Of a stretch of DNA of 64,000 nt, positions 47,250 to 55,782 are shown in pieces. The notes beneath the pieces are model-generated. The model had not been told where the DNA came from. It saw only the letters and a list, made by a program, of their open reading frames with translations, and made no database searches. Origin of the DNA: JADKAV01 sp963733395. Its GTDB lineage: Bacteria > Actinomycetota > Actinomycetes > S36-B12 > UBA10799. The first letter of the stretch is position 1, and every line of letters begins with the position of its first letter. The position numbers and the translations under genes are program-made. The DNA is taken from positions 62,001 through 126,000 of the forward strand of contig CAVTCZ010000019.1 of assembly GCA_963733395.1 (NCBI GenBank), given 5' to 3'.

Positions 47250-48236
47250 ATGGTCACCTCGCACCGCATCACCCTTGCCCACCGGCCGCAGGGCCAGGTC
47301 GCCCTGACCGACTTCGCCAGTGACGAGGTGGAACTGCCGCCTTTGCAGGACGGGGAGTTCCTGATCAACGTGGAGTATCTGTCCATCGACCCGACCATCC
47401 GGGGCTGGATGTCCTACGACACGTACCTGCCGAAGATCGGCAAGGGCGAGGTCATCCGCAGCGCGGGGGCGGGCCAGGTGGTCGAGTCGCGCAATCCCCG
47501 ATTCCAGGTCGGCGCCCGGGTGTTCGGGATGCCCGGCTGGCAGGACTACGCGGTGCTCAACGGCGGGGTGCCGATCCCGGAGGGCGTGACGTACGAGCAG
47601 GCGCTGAGTGTGTTCGGGGTGACCGGGCTGACTGCCTATGTGGGGCTCGAGGACATCGGCAAACCGCAGCCCGGGGAGACTGTGGTCGTGTCGGGGGCCG
47701 CCGGCGGCGTGGGCTCGATCGCCGGGCAGATCGCGAAGATCATGGGCGCCCGGGTGGTGGGACTGGCCGGGACGCCGGAGAAATGCCGCTGGGTGGTCGA
47801 CGAGCTCGGCTTCGACGAGTGCATCGACTACCGGGCCGAGGACATCGGCGCAGGATTGAGCCGCACCTGCCCGGACGGCATCGACGTCTACTTCGACAAC
47901 GTCGGCGGGGAGACGCTCAACGAGGTGCTGGCGCGGATCAACGACCACGCGCGGATCATCCTGTGCGGCGCGATCTCCCAGTACGACACCGACACCCCCA
48001 GCCCCGGCCCGGCCAACCTCATCAACGCGATCCCGCGGCGGGCCTTGCTCAAGGGCTTCATCATCCTCGACCACATGGACCGGGCCACCGAGGCCGCTCA
48101 GGCGATGGGCCAGTGGATGGCCGAGGGCCGGCTGCAGGCGCGCACCTACGTGTTGGACGGCCTGGATTCCGCGCCGCGTGGACTGCAGGACCTGTTCACC
48201 GGCGCCAACCTCGGCAAGACGCTCGTCCGGGTGTAG
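47250..48236 (+). CDS. MDR-family NADP-dependent oxidoreductase
   Basis: 328 residues of the CurA/prostaglandin-reductase-like MDR group without structural zinc. LSIDPTIRGWMSYDTYLPKI near the start, GVTGLTAYVGLEDIG, the dinucleotide motif VVVSGAAGGVGSIAGQIAK and DVYFDNVGGETLN. It reduces or isomerises alpha,beta-unsaturated ketones or enoyl compounds with NADPH. ATG 47250 follows TATCGT by 6 nt. Confidence 0.9.
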   Translation: MVTSHRITLAHRPQGQVALTDFASDEVELPPLQDGEFLINVEYLSIDPTIRGWMSYDTYLPKIGKGEVIRSAGAGQVVESRNPRFQVGARVFGMPGWQDYAVLNGGVPIPEGVTYEQALSVFGVTGLTAYVGLEDIGKPQPGETVVVSGAAGGVGSIAGQIAKIMGARVVGLAGTPEKCRWVVDELGFDECIDYRAEDIGAGLSRTCPDGIDVYFDNVGGETLNEVLARINDHARIILCGAISQYDTDTPSPGPANLINAIPRRALLKGFIILDHMDRATEAAQAMGQWMAEGRLQARTYVLDGLDSAPRGLQDLFTGANLGKTLVRV

Positions 48237-48253
48237 CCAGTAGGCTGCCAGCC

Positions 48254-48732
48254 ATGGCGAACCCCCCGAGCGAGACCATGGCCCGCGCGAGCATCGAGAT
48301 CGCGGCGCCTCCGGAGAAGTTGTCTACGATCTCGTCGTCGACGTCTCGCATATGGGTCAGTGGTCCCCTGAGGCGACGGGAACGATCGGCCACCCGCATC
48401 ATCTGCGGCCGGGGTCGCGCTTCTGGGGGCTGAACCGCAAAGGCGTGTGGCGTTGGTTCACTCTGTGCACGGTGCGGGTCATGGAGCGCGGCGTGAAGTT
48501 CGAGTTCGACGTGGACTTCTGGCCCGCGGGGGTGTCCCGCTGGAGCTACGACTTCCGTCCCACGGAGACTGGCTGCGAGGTCACTGAGACCTGGGAGGAC
48601 CGGCGGGTCGGGCTGAGGTCGATCCCTATCGAGAAGGTCGGTCAGTTGATGATCCCCGGTCCGCGGGCGCAGCACAACCAATGGAGCATCGAAACCACCC
48701 TGCAGCGGCTCAAAGCCGCCGCCGAGAGCTGA
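48254..48732 (+). CDS. SRPBCC (polyketide cyclase-like) family protein (frameshifted)
   Basis: About 159 residues. The helix-grip start RASIEIAAPPEKV(V)YDLVVDV continues as MGQWSPEATGTIG, RPGSRFWGLNRKG and YDFRPTETGCEVTETWED after one missing G near 48318. Likely a small hydrophobic-ligand binding protein. ATG 48254 follows TAGGCT by 7 nt. The PPK2 gene starts 11 bp after it. Confidence 0.8.
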
Positions 48733-48743
48733 GGAGCACCGCC

Positions 48744-49666
48744 ATGCCGATGGCCAAGGAGACCCTCGACCAGTTGAAGATCGAGGCCGGGGAGAAGTTC
48801 CGGATCGCCGACCACAGCGCCCGGTGGCTGCCGGAAGCCGTGAAGGACCTCAGCAAGACCGACCGCAAGAAACGCGCTGAGGAGATGCTGGAGGAGAACC
48901 GGACCGAACTCGCCGAGGCGCAGGAGTTGCTCTACGCCGACGGCCGGCACTCGGTGCTGATCGTCTTCCAGGCGATGGACGCGGCGGGCAAGGACGGGAC
49001 GATCCGGCATGTCATGTCCGGCGTCAACCCGCAGGGCTGCAGCGTGTCCTCGTTCAAGGTGCCCAGCGCCGACGGAGTTGTCGCACGACTACCTGTGGCG
49101 CTACTCGAAGGCACTGCCGGCCCGCGGCATGATCGGGATCTTCAACCGGTCCTACTACGAAGAGGTGTTGGTGGTGAAGGTGCACCCCGAGATCCTCGAC
49201 AGCGCGGACCTTCCACCCGAGAGACGTCCACAAGCACATCTGGCAGCACCGCTACGAGGACATCAACAACTTCGAGCAGCACCTCGCCCGCAACGGCACG
49301 ACGATCCTCAAGTTCTTCCTGAACGTGTCCAGGCAGGAGCAGCGCGCCCGGTTCCTGGAACGGCTCGAGGAGCCGGAGAAGAACTGGAAGTTCAGCCACG
49401 GCGACATCGTGGAGCGCGGCTACTGGGACGACTACATGGGCGCGTTCGAGGACGCGATCAACGCCACCAGCACGCCGTGGGCGCCGTGGTACGTGATCCC
49501 GGCGGACCGCAAGTGGGCCATGCGGGCCGCGGTGTCGGACATCATCACGACCACGATCAAGGGCCTGGATCTGGAGTACCCGACGGTTCCGGCTGACGAG
49601 GTGGCGAAGTTGCAGGAGGCGAAGGCCGCGTTGCTGGCCGAGGAGGCCACCTCCGCGAAGGCGTGA
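48744..49666 (+). CDS. ppk2: Polyphosphate kinase 2 (PPK2) family (two frameshifts)
   Basis: About 307 residues. Walker A-like FQAMDAAGKDGTIRHVMSGV, lid and Walker B segment MIGIFNRSYYEEVLVVKVHP, then KFFLNVSRQEQRARFLERL and PWYVIPADRKWAMR are the PPK2 signature blocks. It phosphorylates nucleoside mono- or diphosphates using polyphosphate. Frame breaks at ~49075 and ~49212 split an otherwise complete protein. An alternative ATG is at 48750. Cytosolic. Confidence 0.9.
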
Positions 49667-49708
49667 GCGAAAGGCCTGTTTGCGAGCCAAAGTCGGGCCA
49701 GTTTCGGC

Positions 49709-50821
49709 TCACGCCTCTGACTTCGGCTCACGGTTGGCGCGGCGGGGTGCCAACGGGGAACAGGGCCGCCGCAGCCACAGGGAGACGTACACCAGGGCAA
49801 CCAGAGCGGGGACCTCGATCAGCGGGCCGACGGTGCCGGCGAGGGCTTGGCCGCTCGTGACTCCCCACACCCCGATCGAGACCGCGATGGCCAACTCGAA
49901 GTTGTTGCCGGCGGCGGTGAACGCCATCGTGGCGGTCTTGGGGTAGTCGAGTCCGATCGCTCGCGCCGAGAAGAAGGCGGTGAACCACATGATGGTGAAG
50001 TAGCACAACAACGGAACGGCGATTCTGGCCACATCCAGCGGATCCTGGGTGATCCGCTCACCCTGCAGCGCGAACATGACGACGATCGTGAACAGCAGTC
50101 CGTACAACGCGATCGGTCCTATGCGCGGCAGAAAGGTCTCGTCGTACCAGCGCTCGCCCTTGCGGCGCACCCCGATCCGTCGGGTGAGGTAGCCGGCAAG
50201 AAGTGGGATACCCAGGAAGATGAGCACCGACTTGGTGATCGCCCAGGTGGAGAACTGCGCCGAGGCCGTCTCCCAGCCCAGCCAGCCGGGCAGGATCTGC
50301 AGGTAGAACAGGCCGAGCCCGGCGTACGCGATGACCTGGAACACCGAGTTCAGGGCGACCAGCACGGCGGCGGCTTCCCGGTCCCCGCACGCCAACTCGT
50401 TCCAGATCAGGACCATGGCGATGCACCGTGCCAAGCCCACGACGATCAAACCCGTGCGGAACTCAGGCTGGTCTGGCAGGAACGTCCATGCGAGCACGAA
50501 CATCAGCGCCGGCCCGACCACCCAGTTGAGCAGTAGCGAGAGGACCAGCAACTTCCGGTCACCGGTCACATGCCCGAGCCGGTCGTAGCGGACCTTGGCC
50601 AGGACCGGGTACATCATGGCCAGCAGGCCGACGGCGATCGGTAGCGACGTGCCGCCGATGCGCCCGGCATCGAGGATGCTCTGGATCTCGGGGAAGATCC
50701 GTCCGAGCAGCAACCCGCCGACCATGGCCAGGCCGATCCACAAGGGCAGCCAGCGATCGAGGCCGGACATCCTCTGCAGGACGGCGGCCTCCGCCTGGTC
50801 CGGGTCGGCGGGTGTGTGCAT
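49709..50821 (-). CDS. arsB: Arsenite efflux permease ACR3
   Basis: 370 residues with ten transmembrane helices. Conserved ACR3 elements: GLARCIAMVLIWNELACGD with the essential cysteine, TAAGNNFELAIAVSIGVWG, and GPLIEVPALVALVYVSLWLR. It extrudes As(OH)2O- (arsenite) driven by proton motive force. GTG 50824 or ATG 50821 as start; it lies 4 bp after the ArsI stop, so the two form an operon transcribed from the operators at 51266-51319. Confidence 0.93.
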   Translation of the reverse strand: MHTPADPDQAEAAVLQRMSGLDRWLPLWIGLAMVGGLLLGRIFPEIQSILDAGRIGGTSLPIAVGLLAMMYPVLAKVRYDRLGHVTGDRKLLVLSLLLNWVVGPALMFVLAWTFLPDQPEFRTGLIVVGLARCIAMVLIWNELACGDREAAAVLVALNSVFQVIAYAGLGLFYLQILPGWLGWETASAQFSTWAITKSVLIFLGIPLLAGYLTRRIGVRRKGERWYDETFLPRIGPIALYGLLFTIVVMFALQGERITQDPLDVARIAVPLLCYFTIMWFTAFFSARAIGLDYPKTATMAFTAAGNNFELAIAVSIGVWGVTSGQALAGTVGPLIEVPALVALVYVSLWLRRPCSPLAPRRANREPKSEA

Positions 50822-50825
50822 CACG

Positions 50826-51254
50826 TCAGCAGCAGGCTGATTCGGTGGGCGTGCAGCATCCGGAGGGACTGACCGTCAGCGTGGTGGACTGCGGGTTGTC
50901 GTCGGTGATCGTGTAGACCTCCCAGGGCGCGCCGGCAGGGTCGTTGACCCACACCTTGTCCTGCTGTGCGTGACAGCACACCGTGGCCATCTCCTCGCGG
51001 GTCTGCAAGCCTTTCCCGGACAGTCGGTCGATGGCCTCCTGCACTTCGCCGGTGCCGTCCACTTCGACCCCGAGGTGGTTCAGGGTTCCGCCCTCCGGCC
51101 CTTCGATGAGCACCAGCTTCAGCGGCGGGTCCTGCACGGCGAAGTTGGCATACCCCTCCCGCACCTTGTGCGGCTCGACGCCGAACAGCTTGGTGTAGAA
51201 CTCGATCGATGCGTCGAGGTCCTTGACGTTGAGCGCCAGTTGCACCCTGGACAT
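50826..51254 (-). CDS. arsI: ArsI/CadI-type C-As lyase dioxygenase
   Basis: 142 residues of one VOC domain. SRVQLALNVKDLDASIEFYT starts it; HLGVEVDGTGEVQEAI carries a metal His; the vicinal pair CC in EEMATVCCHAQQDKVWVNDP binds the organoarsenical, and Glu in PWEVYT is the third metal ligand. The C-terminus adds more cysteines (GCCTPTESACC). ArsI cleaves the carbon-arsenic bond of trivalent methyl or aromatic arsenicals. Leader with AGGAGG before ATG 51254. Confidence 0.92.
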   Translation of the reverse strand: MSRVQLALNVKDLDASIEFYTKLFGVEPHKVREGYANFAVQDPPLKLVLIEGPEGGTLNHLGVEVDGTGEVQEAIDRLSGKGLQTREEMATVCCHAQQDKVWVNDPAGAPWEVYTITDDNPQSTTLTVSPSGCCTPTESACC

Positions 51255-51265
51255 GCTTGCCTCCT

Positions 51266-51319
51266 ATATCGATGGTTGTCGATATCGACCGTACGTGCCA
51301 GTATTGATGTATGTCAATA
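51266..51319. promoter_or_regulatory. Two ArsR operators between arsI and arsR
   Basis: ATATCGA-N6-TCGATAT (51266-51285) and TATTGA-N6-TCAATA (51302-51319) are perfect palindromes of the same architecture about 35 bp apart. The second contains the ATG of arsR (51311), whose -10-like CAGTAT lies 6 nt before it; the first overlaps the arsI promoter and leader. Binding at both would shut the divergent unit until arsenite binds ArsR. Confidence 0.8.
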
Positions 51320-51649
51320 CGCCAGCCGCTGGAACTCATCGACATCAGCCAGTGCTGCGCCGACGGCCTGCGTGTGCCGCTGGACCGGGAGACGGCGGAT
51401 TCCCTGGCCCAGGTGCTCAAGGCCGTGGCTGATCCGGCGCGGCTGCAACTGCTGTCGCTCGTGCGCGAAGCCGGTGATGCGTGTGCATGCGACCTGACGG
51501 CGCCGCTGGGTTTGAGCCAGCCGACTGTCAGCCACCATCTCAAGGTCCTCACACAGGCAGGGCTGCTGGAGCGCGAGCAGCGGGGCCAGTGGGCATGGTT
51601 CAGCGTCAACGAGGATCGGTTGCAGGACCTGGGCTCACTTTTTCGCTAG
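51311..51649 (+). CDS. arsR: ArsR family metalloregulator
   Basis: 112 residues. Winged helix with LKAVADPARLQLLSLVREAG, LGLSQPTVSHHLKVLTQAGL recognition helix and the wing EREQRGQWAWFSV. Cysteines at ISQCCADG near the N-terminus and in GDACACDLTAPLG at the alpha-3/alpha-4 region likely bind As(III). It represses itself and arsI-acr3. Leaderless start within its own operator. Confidence 0.92.
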   Translation: MSIRQPLELIDISQCCADGLRVPLDRETADSLAQVLKAVADPARLQLLSLVREAGDACACDLTAPLGLSQPTVSHHLKVLTQAGLLEREQRGQWAWFSVNEDRLQDLGSLFR

Positions 51650-51871
51650 CAGTTCCTGGATCTCGCGGGTCGTTGGAACCCGCCCGGAGACCAGCACGTG
51701 ATCATCGACCACGAGCCCGGGGGTGCGCATGATCCCGTAGCCGGCGATGTCGGCGGGGTCGGTCACCTTCTCGACCTCGGCGTCCAGGTCCAGCGCCGTC
51801 ACGGCTTCGCGCGTGCGCTCCTCCAGACGCTTGCAGTTGGCGCACCCCGGTCCCAGGATCTTGATGTCCAT
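51635..51871 (-). CDS. Small thioredoxin-like protein with CxxC (thioredoxin_3 family)
   Basis: 78 residues: MDIKILGPGCANCKRLEERT begins a glutaredoxin-like fold with a C-x-x-C active site; TPGLVVDDHVLVSGRVPTT is the cis-Pro region. Proteins of this type are paired with permeases of the ArsP/DUF318 group, as here (12 bp upstream on the same strand). It may reduce or deliver a metalloid to the permease. GGAGA leader. Its end overlaps arsR by 15 bp. Confidence 0.88.
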   Translation of the reverse strand: MDIKILGPGCANCKRLEERTREAVTALDLDAEVEKVTDPADIAGYGIMRTPGLVVDDHVLVSGRVPTTREIQELLAKK

Positions 51872-51883
51872 GGTCTTCTCCTC

Positions 51884-52933
51884 TCAGCTCAGTACGACGT
51901 TGAACGTGTAGCCGACGATCACGATGCCGGTGGCCACGACCGTGATGAAGGCAGCGATCAGTTGCGGCTTCAGCACCCGGCGCAGCAGGATCATCTCCGG
52001 CAACGACAAGGCGACGACGCTCATCATGAAGGCGAGCAGCGTGCCCATGGGTAGGCCCGCGCCGTACAGCGACTGGACCAGGGGCATCACGCCGGCGGCG
52101 TTCGAATACAGCGGCACGCCGATCGCCACCGCCACCACGACGCCCAGCGGGTTGTCGGCGTTGGCGTAGGTGGTGAAGAAGTCGGTCGGTACCCACCCGT
52201 GGATGACCGCGCCCAGCCCGATGCCCACCAGCAGGTACGGCCAGATCTTGCGCAGGATCGTGGCCACTTCCTCGCGGCCCATGGCGATCCGGTCGTCCCA
52301 GGTGAGCTGGGTCGTGTCGTCGACCACCTCGCCGCGCAGTTTCGTCTCGAAGACGAATGGCTCGACCCACCGCTCGGCGTGCATCCGGCCGAGGACCCAG
52401 CCCGCCACGATCGCGATGAGCAGGCCCGCGGCCACGTACAGCAGGGTCGGCCCGATTCCGAACATCCCCCACAACAGGCCGATGGCGATCTCGTTCACCA
52501 GTGGGCTGGCGATCAGGAAGCTCATCGTGACGCCGATCGGGATGCCCGCCGAGACGAAGCCGATGAACGCGGGCACTGCGCTGCAGGAGCAGAACGGGGT
52601 CACGACACCCAGCGACGCCGCCATGACGTTGCCGACGCCCTCCCGGCGACCGCCGAGCAGCGCCCGGGTGCGTTCCAGCGACATGAAGGAGCGCAACACC
52701 GTGACCACGAAGATGATCCCGACCAGCAGCAGCGTGATCTTGACGAGGTCGTAGCCGAAGAAGTGCAGGCTCGAGCCCAGGGCGCTCTCCGGTGGCAGCC
52801 CGAAGACCGTGTAGATCAGCCAGTCCCAGAATGGCTGGTTGAGTCGGTAGAGCAGGACCCAGGCTGCAGCGGATGCGCTCAGAACCACCCACCTGCGAAG
52901 GGTGGCGGAGGCCGGTTCCAGGCGCGTCGTCAT
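51884..52933 (-). CDS. arsP: ArsP-type permease (DUF318)
   Basis: 349 residues with about eight transmembrane helices. The signature SLGVVTPFCSCSAVPAFIGF (paired cysteines), IASPLVNEIAIGLLWG, and YSNAAGVMPLVQSLYGAGLP are those of the permease family that includes ArsP, an exporter of trivalent organoarsenicals. Operon order arsR2, this gene, thioredoxin-like protein, all minus strand. Organoarsenical specificity is inferred from ArsI nearby. Confidence 0.87.
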   Translation of the reverse strand: MTTRLEPASATLRRWVVLSASAAAWVLLYRLNQPFWDWLIYTVFGLPPESALGSSLHFFGYDLVKITLLLVGIIFVVTVLRSFMSLERTRALLGGRREGVGNVMAASLGVVTPFCSCSAVPAFIGFVSAGIPIGVTMSFLIASPLVNEIAIGLLWGMFGIGPTLLYVAAGLLIAIVAGWVLGRMHAERWVEPFVFETKLRGEVVDDTTQLTWDDRIAMGREEVATILRKIWPYLLVGIGLGAVIHGWVPTDFFTTYANADNPLGVVVAVAIGVPLYSNAAGVMPLVQSLYGAGLPMGTLLAFMMSVVALSLPEMILLRRVLKPQLIAAFITVVATGIVIVGYTFNVVLS

Positions 52934-52934
52934 G

Positions 52935-53243
52935 TCAGCCCGCTCCCGGCAATGCCCCGCGAATCCGGTCCAGGGCGTCGGGCGCCAACGAGTAGTCCAC
53001 CCAGCGGCCACGCCGGGCCGTCGTGACCAGGCCGGCCTCGCGCAGGACCTTCAGGTGGTAGCTGAGCAGGTTGGCGGCAATCGGGAAGTGCTCCTGGAGT
53101 TCGCAGACGCAGGCAGTGCCGTGCTCGAGGCGCGCCAGGACCGTCCAGCGCACCGGGTCGGCAACGGCTTGCAGGAGATCGACGGCCATGCTGGGATCCG
53201 GCCAGTCGGACCGCCTCGCTTCAATGGTGATTGCTTCAACCAT
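52935..53243 (-). CDS. ArsR family metalloregulator (second)
   Basis: 102 residues. LLQAVADPVRWTVLARLEHG, then TACVCELQEHF (Cys pair in the alpha-3 helix of classical ArsR), AANLLSYHLKVLREAGLVTT and the wing ARRGRWVDYSL. It heads the arsP-thioredoxin operon. ATG 53243 is 6 nt from minus-strand TATACT (53250-53255), leaderless, and lies inside its own operator. Confidence 0.92.
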   Translation of the reverse strand: MVEAITIEARRSDWPDPSMAVDLLQAVADPVRWTVLARLEHGTACVCELQEHFPIAANLLSYHLKVLREAGLVTTARRGRWVDYSLAPDALDRIRGALPGAG

Positions 53244-53308
53244 GATTGAAGTATACCTCTGTGTGGTGGCGCTTGACACCCTCCATTTAATCAGTAACTA
53301 TTGACTCA
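53235..53308. promoter_or_regulatory. Divergent ars promoters and operator
   Basis: TTCAA-N6-TTGAA (53235-53250) overlaps the start codon of the second ArsR; minus-strand -10 TATACT is at 53250-53255. For the plus-strand fusion gene, TTGACA (53273-53278) and AACTAT (53296-53301) sit 7 nt before ATG 53309. The two units thus share a 65-bp control region. Confidence 0.72.
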
Positions 53309-53977
53309 ATGAATATCGAGCAAAGAGCCGCCGTCCACGCCGCATTGGGTGACCCCCTGCGGTTGTCGGTGGCCGATGCGCTGCTCGTCGGGGATCGGAC
53401 GCCAGCATCGCTGGGCGAGCAGTTGGGCATCCCCTCGAACCTGCTCGCCCACCACACCAAGGTCCTGCTCGAAGCCGGTGTTGTCACCAGGGTGCCGTCA
53501 GAAGCGGACCGACGCCGCGTGTACCTGCAGCTCACGGATCTGGGCGCCGCCGCCCTGGGTCCGACTGCGGTCCATGTGCAGAAGATCCTCTTCGTCTGCA
53601 CCCACAACTCCGCGCGGTCGCAGTTCGCCGAAGCGCTGTGGCGTGAGCACAGCACGGTCCCGGTGGAATCGGCCGGTACCCACCCCGCGGATCGGGTCCA
53701 TCCAGTCGCGGTGCGCACCGCCCGTCGGCGGGGTCTCGACCTGGACCGCGGGGCTCCGACGCCCCTGACCAGCGACGCGATCACCGACGCCCTCGTGGTG
53801 ACGGTCTGCGACAGCGCCGACGAGGAGCTGCAACCGCTGGGTGTGCCGCACATGCACTGGTCCGTGCCCGATCCAGTGGCCGCCGGGAACGCCGCGGCGT
53901 TCGGAGATGCATTCGACACCATCGCGGAACGGGTGGACCGTCTCGCGCACGCCATCACACCCGAGGAACACAGATGA
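53309..53977 (+). CDS. ArsR-type HTH fused to LMW-phosphatase arsenate reductase
   Basis: 222 residues. Residues 1-~90 are a winged helix (LGDPLRLSVADALLVGDRTP; LGIPSNLLAHHTKVLLEAGV). Residues ~92-222 are a low-molecular-weight tyrosine phosphatase/arsenate reductase fold with the P-loop FVCTHNSARSQFAEAL (C-x5-R-S) and the late PDP (VPDPVA). It could both sense and reduce arsenate, or be a regulator using a phosphatase fold as sensor. The stop overlaps the next gene (ATGA at 53974). Confidence 0.9.
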   Translation: MNIEQRAAVHAALGDPLRLSVADALLVGDRTPASLGEQLGIPSNLLAHHTKVLLEAGVVTRVPSEADRRRVYLQLTDLGAAALGPTAVHVQKILFVCTHNSARSQFAEALWREHSTVPVESAGTHPADRVHPVAVRTARRRGLDLDRGAPTPLTSDAITDALVVTVCDSADEELQPLGVPHMHWSVPDPVAAGNAAAFGDAFDTIAERVDRLAHAITPEEHR

Positions 53978-54630
53978 GTGACAGTCCTTTCACCCGCGAC
54001 GGCATCTCGATCGACCAGCAGCTGGCACTGCGGACGGCCGCCACCCGGCTGCACGAGCGTTTCGCCGGCATCTTCTCCACCGAAACGATCGAGCGGTTCC
54101 TGCACCACTCCTACGAGGAGTTCGCCAACCGGGCTACCGCCCAACAGTGGCTGCCACTGCTCGCCGAGCGGTTCGCCGTCCAGCGGCTCACCGCGCTGGC
54201 GAAGGTGGAGGGGCGCTCGGACGACGACCGCCCGGTCGTGCTCTTCCTCTGTGTGCACAACGCCGGCCGCTCGCAGATGGCGCTCGGCTTCTTCGAGGAG
54301 CTGGCCGGGGATGCCGCCATCGCCTGGTCCGGCGGGTCCGAACCCGCCAGTCTGATCAACCCCGCGGCCATCGAGGCCATGGGCGAACGCGGGATCGACA
54401 TCTCCCGGGAGTTCCCCAAACCCTGGACCGACGAAGTGATCCGGGCGGCGGACGTTATCGTGACCATGGGTTGCGGTGATGCCTGCCCGATCTTCCCCGG
54501 GAAGCGGTACGAGGACTGGCAGGTCGGTGATCCCGCCGATCGCGACCTGTCGGAGGTCCGGGTCATCCGAGACGACATCGAGCGGAGGGTGAGGGCGTTG
54601 CTCGACCAGATACTCACCGTGTCTGCATGA
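53974..54630 (+). CDS. arsC: Arsenate reductase, LMW-PTP type with N-terminal three-helix domain
   Basis: 218 residues. An N-terminal ~80-residue helical bundle (HERFAGIFSTETIERFLHHS) precedes the reductase domain with LFLCVHNAGRSQMALGFFEE (nucleophilic Cys, C-x5-R), NPAAIEAMGERGIDIS and MGCGDACPIFPGKRYEDW. This architecture is that of actinobacterial mycothiol/mycoredoxin-linked arsenate reductases. It turns arsenate to arsenite. ATGA overlaps on both sides with fusion gene and aquaporin gene. Confidence 0.92.
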   Translation: MSDSPFTRDGISIDQQLALRTAATRLHERFAGIFSTETIERFLHHSYEEFANRATAQQWLPLLAERFAVQRLTALAKVEGRSDDDRPVVLFLCVHNAGRSQMALGFFEELAGDAAIAWSGGSEPASLINPAAIEAMGERGIDISREFPKPWTDEVIRAADVIVTMGCGDACPIFPGKRYEDWQVGDPADRDLSEVRVIRDDIERRVRALLDQILTVSA

Positions 54631-55347
54631 CACAGCCCCTGCGGCGCGTAGCCGCCGAAGGAATCGGGACCGGCGTGCTTGGTGGCGGCGGTGGTCGGGT
54701 CCGGAATCATGGCCTCGACCCTGACCGATGATCTGGGACTCACGCTGCTGATCAATGCGGTGGCCACGGTCGCCGCGCTCGGTGTGCTCATCTGGACCCT
54801 GGGGCCGATCTCGGGTGCCCACTTCAACCCCGCCGTCACGATCGTCGCGGCCTCCCGCCGGGAGATGGGGCTCCCCGAAGCCGGGCTCTATGTCGTCGCC
54901 CAGATCGGTGGCGCGCTGCTCGGCGTGGCGCTGGCCAACCTGATGTTCAGCGCACCTGCCTGGCAGGCCTCGACCCACGGGCGCGAGGGCGCCGGAGTGC
55001 TGCTGGGCGAGGTCGTGGCCACGGCCGGGCTGCTGTCGCTGATCGGCGCGATCACGCGCACCGGGCATGGTCACCTGGGTCCGGCCCTGGTGCCGGCCTG
55101 GATCGGTGCCGCCTACTTCTTCACCGCCTCCACCTCGTTCGCGAATCCCGCGGTGACGATCGGGCGCGCCTTCACCGACAGCTTCTCCGGGATCGCCCTG
55201 GCGTCGGTACCGCTGTTCATCGTGGCCCAACTCGCCGGTGCGGGCATCGGCGCCCTGCTGACGGAGTTCTTCTACCCACGGGTCGATACCGCTCCCGAAC
55301 CCCTCGACCTGCCCGACCCCATCCACCAACCGGAAGGAACCCGATGA
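54627..55347 (+). CDS. Arsenic-associated aquaporin/aquaglyceroporin (frameshifted)
   Basis: About 240 residues with six transmembrane helices and both NPA boxes (SGAHFNPAVTIV and SFANPAVTIGRAF). Frame break near 54672 (RRVAAEGIGT then LVAAVVGSGIMAS). MIP channels in ars operons conduct arsenite down its gradient out of the cell after internal reduction, as described for AqpS. Overlaps the reductases on both sides (ATGA at 54627 and 55344). Confidence 0.9.
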
Positions 55348-55748
55348 AACCCAGCGTGCTGTTCGTGTGCGTGCACAACGCCGGCCGCTCCCAGATGGCC
55401 GCGGCCTACCTGCGCGAGCTGGGCGAGGGCCGGATCGAGGTGCGTTCCGCGGGGTCGGCGCCCGGCGACGCGGTGAACCCGGCTGCGGTCGCGGCGATGG
55501 CCGAGGAGGGCATCGACATGAGCGACCAGACGCCGAAGATCCTCACCACCGACGCCGTCCAGGCATCCGATGTCGTCATCACCATGGGCTGCGGGGACAC
55601 CTGCCCGATCTACCCCGGCAAGCGCTACGAGGACTGGGTGCTCGACGACCCGGCGGGGCAGGGGATCGATTCGGTCCGGCCGATCCGCGATGAGATCCGC
55701 CGGCGGGTGGAGACGTTGATCGAGGAACTGGCACCCGCCGCCGGGTAG
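55344..55748 (+). CDS. arsC: Arsenate reductase, LMW-PTP type
   Basis: 134 residues of the single-domain enzyme: VLFVCVHNAGRSQMAAAYLR with the catalytic Cys and C-x5-R, NPAAVAAMAEEGIDMSDQTP, MGCGDTCPIYPGKRYEDWVL, and DDPAGQG. It reduces arsenate to arsenite for export by ACR3 or the aquaporin. Last gene of the plus-strand ars operon; its closeness to the C-terminal half of 53974-54630 suggests duplication. Confidence 0.94.
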   Translation: MKPSVLFVCVHNAGRSQMAAAYLRELGEGRIEVRSAGSAPGDAVNPAAVAAMAEEGIDMSDQTPKILTTDAVQASDVVITMGCGDTCPIYPGKRYEDWVLDDPAGQGIDSVRPIRDEIRRRVETLIEELAPAAG

Positions 55749-55782
55749 ACCCGCTGTCGCGGCGCCGACCACAATGAGGGCC

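Noticed and set aside
53287..55329. 680-residue minus-strand open frame
   Set aside because: Antisense to the plus-strand ars operon; low-complexity composition.
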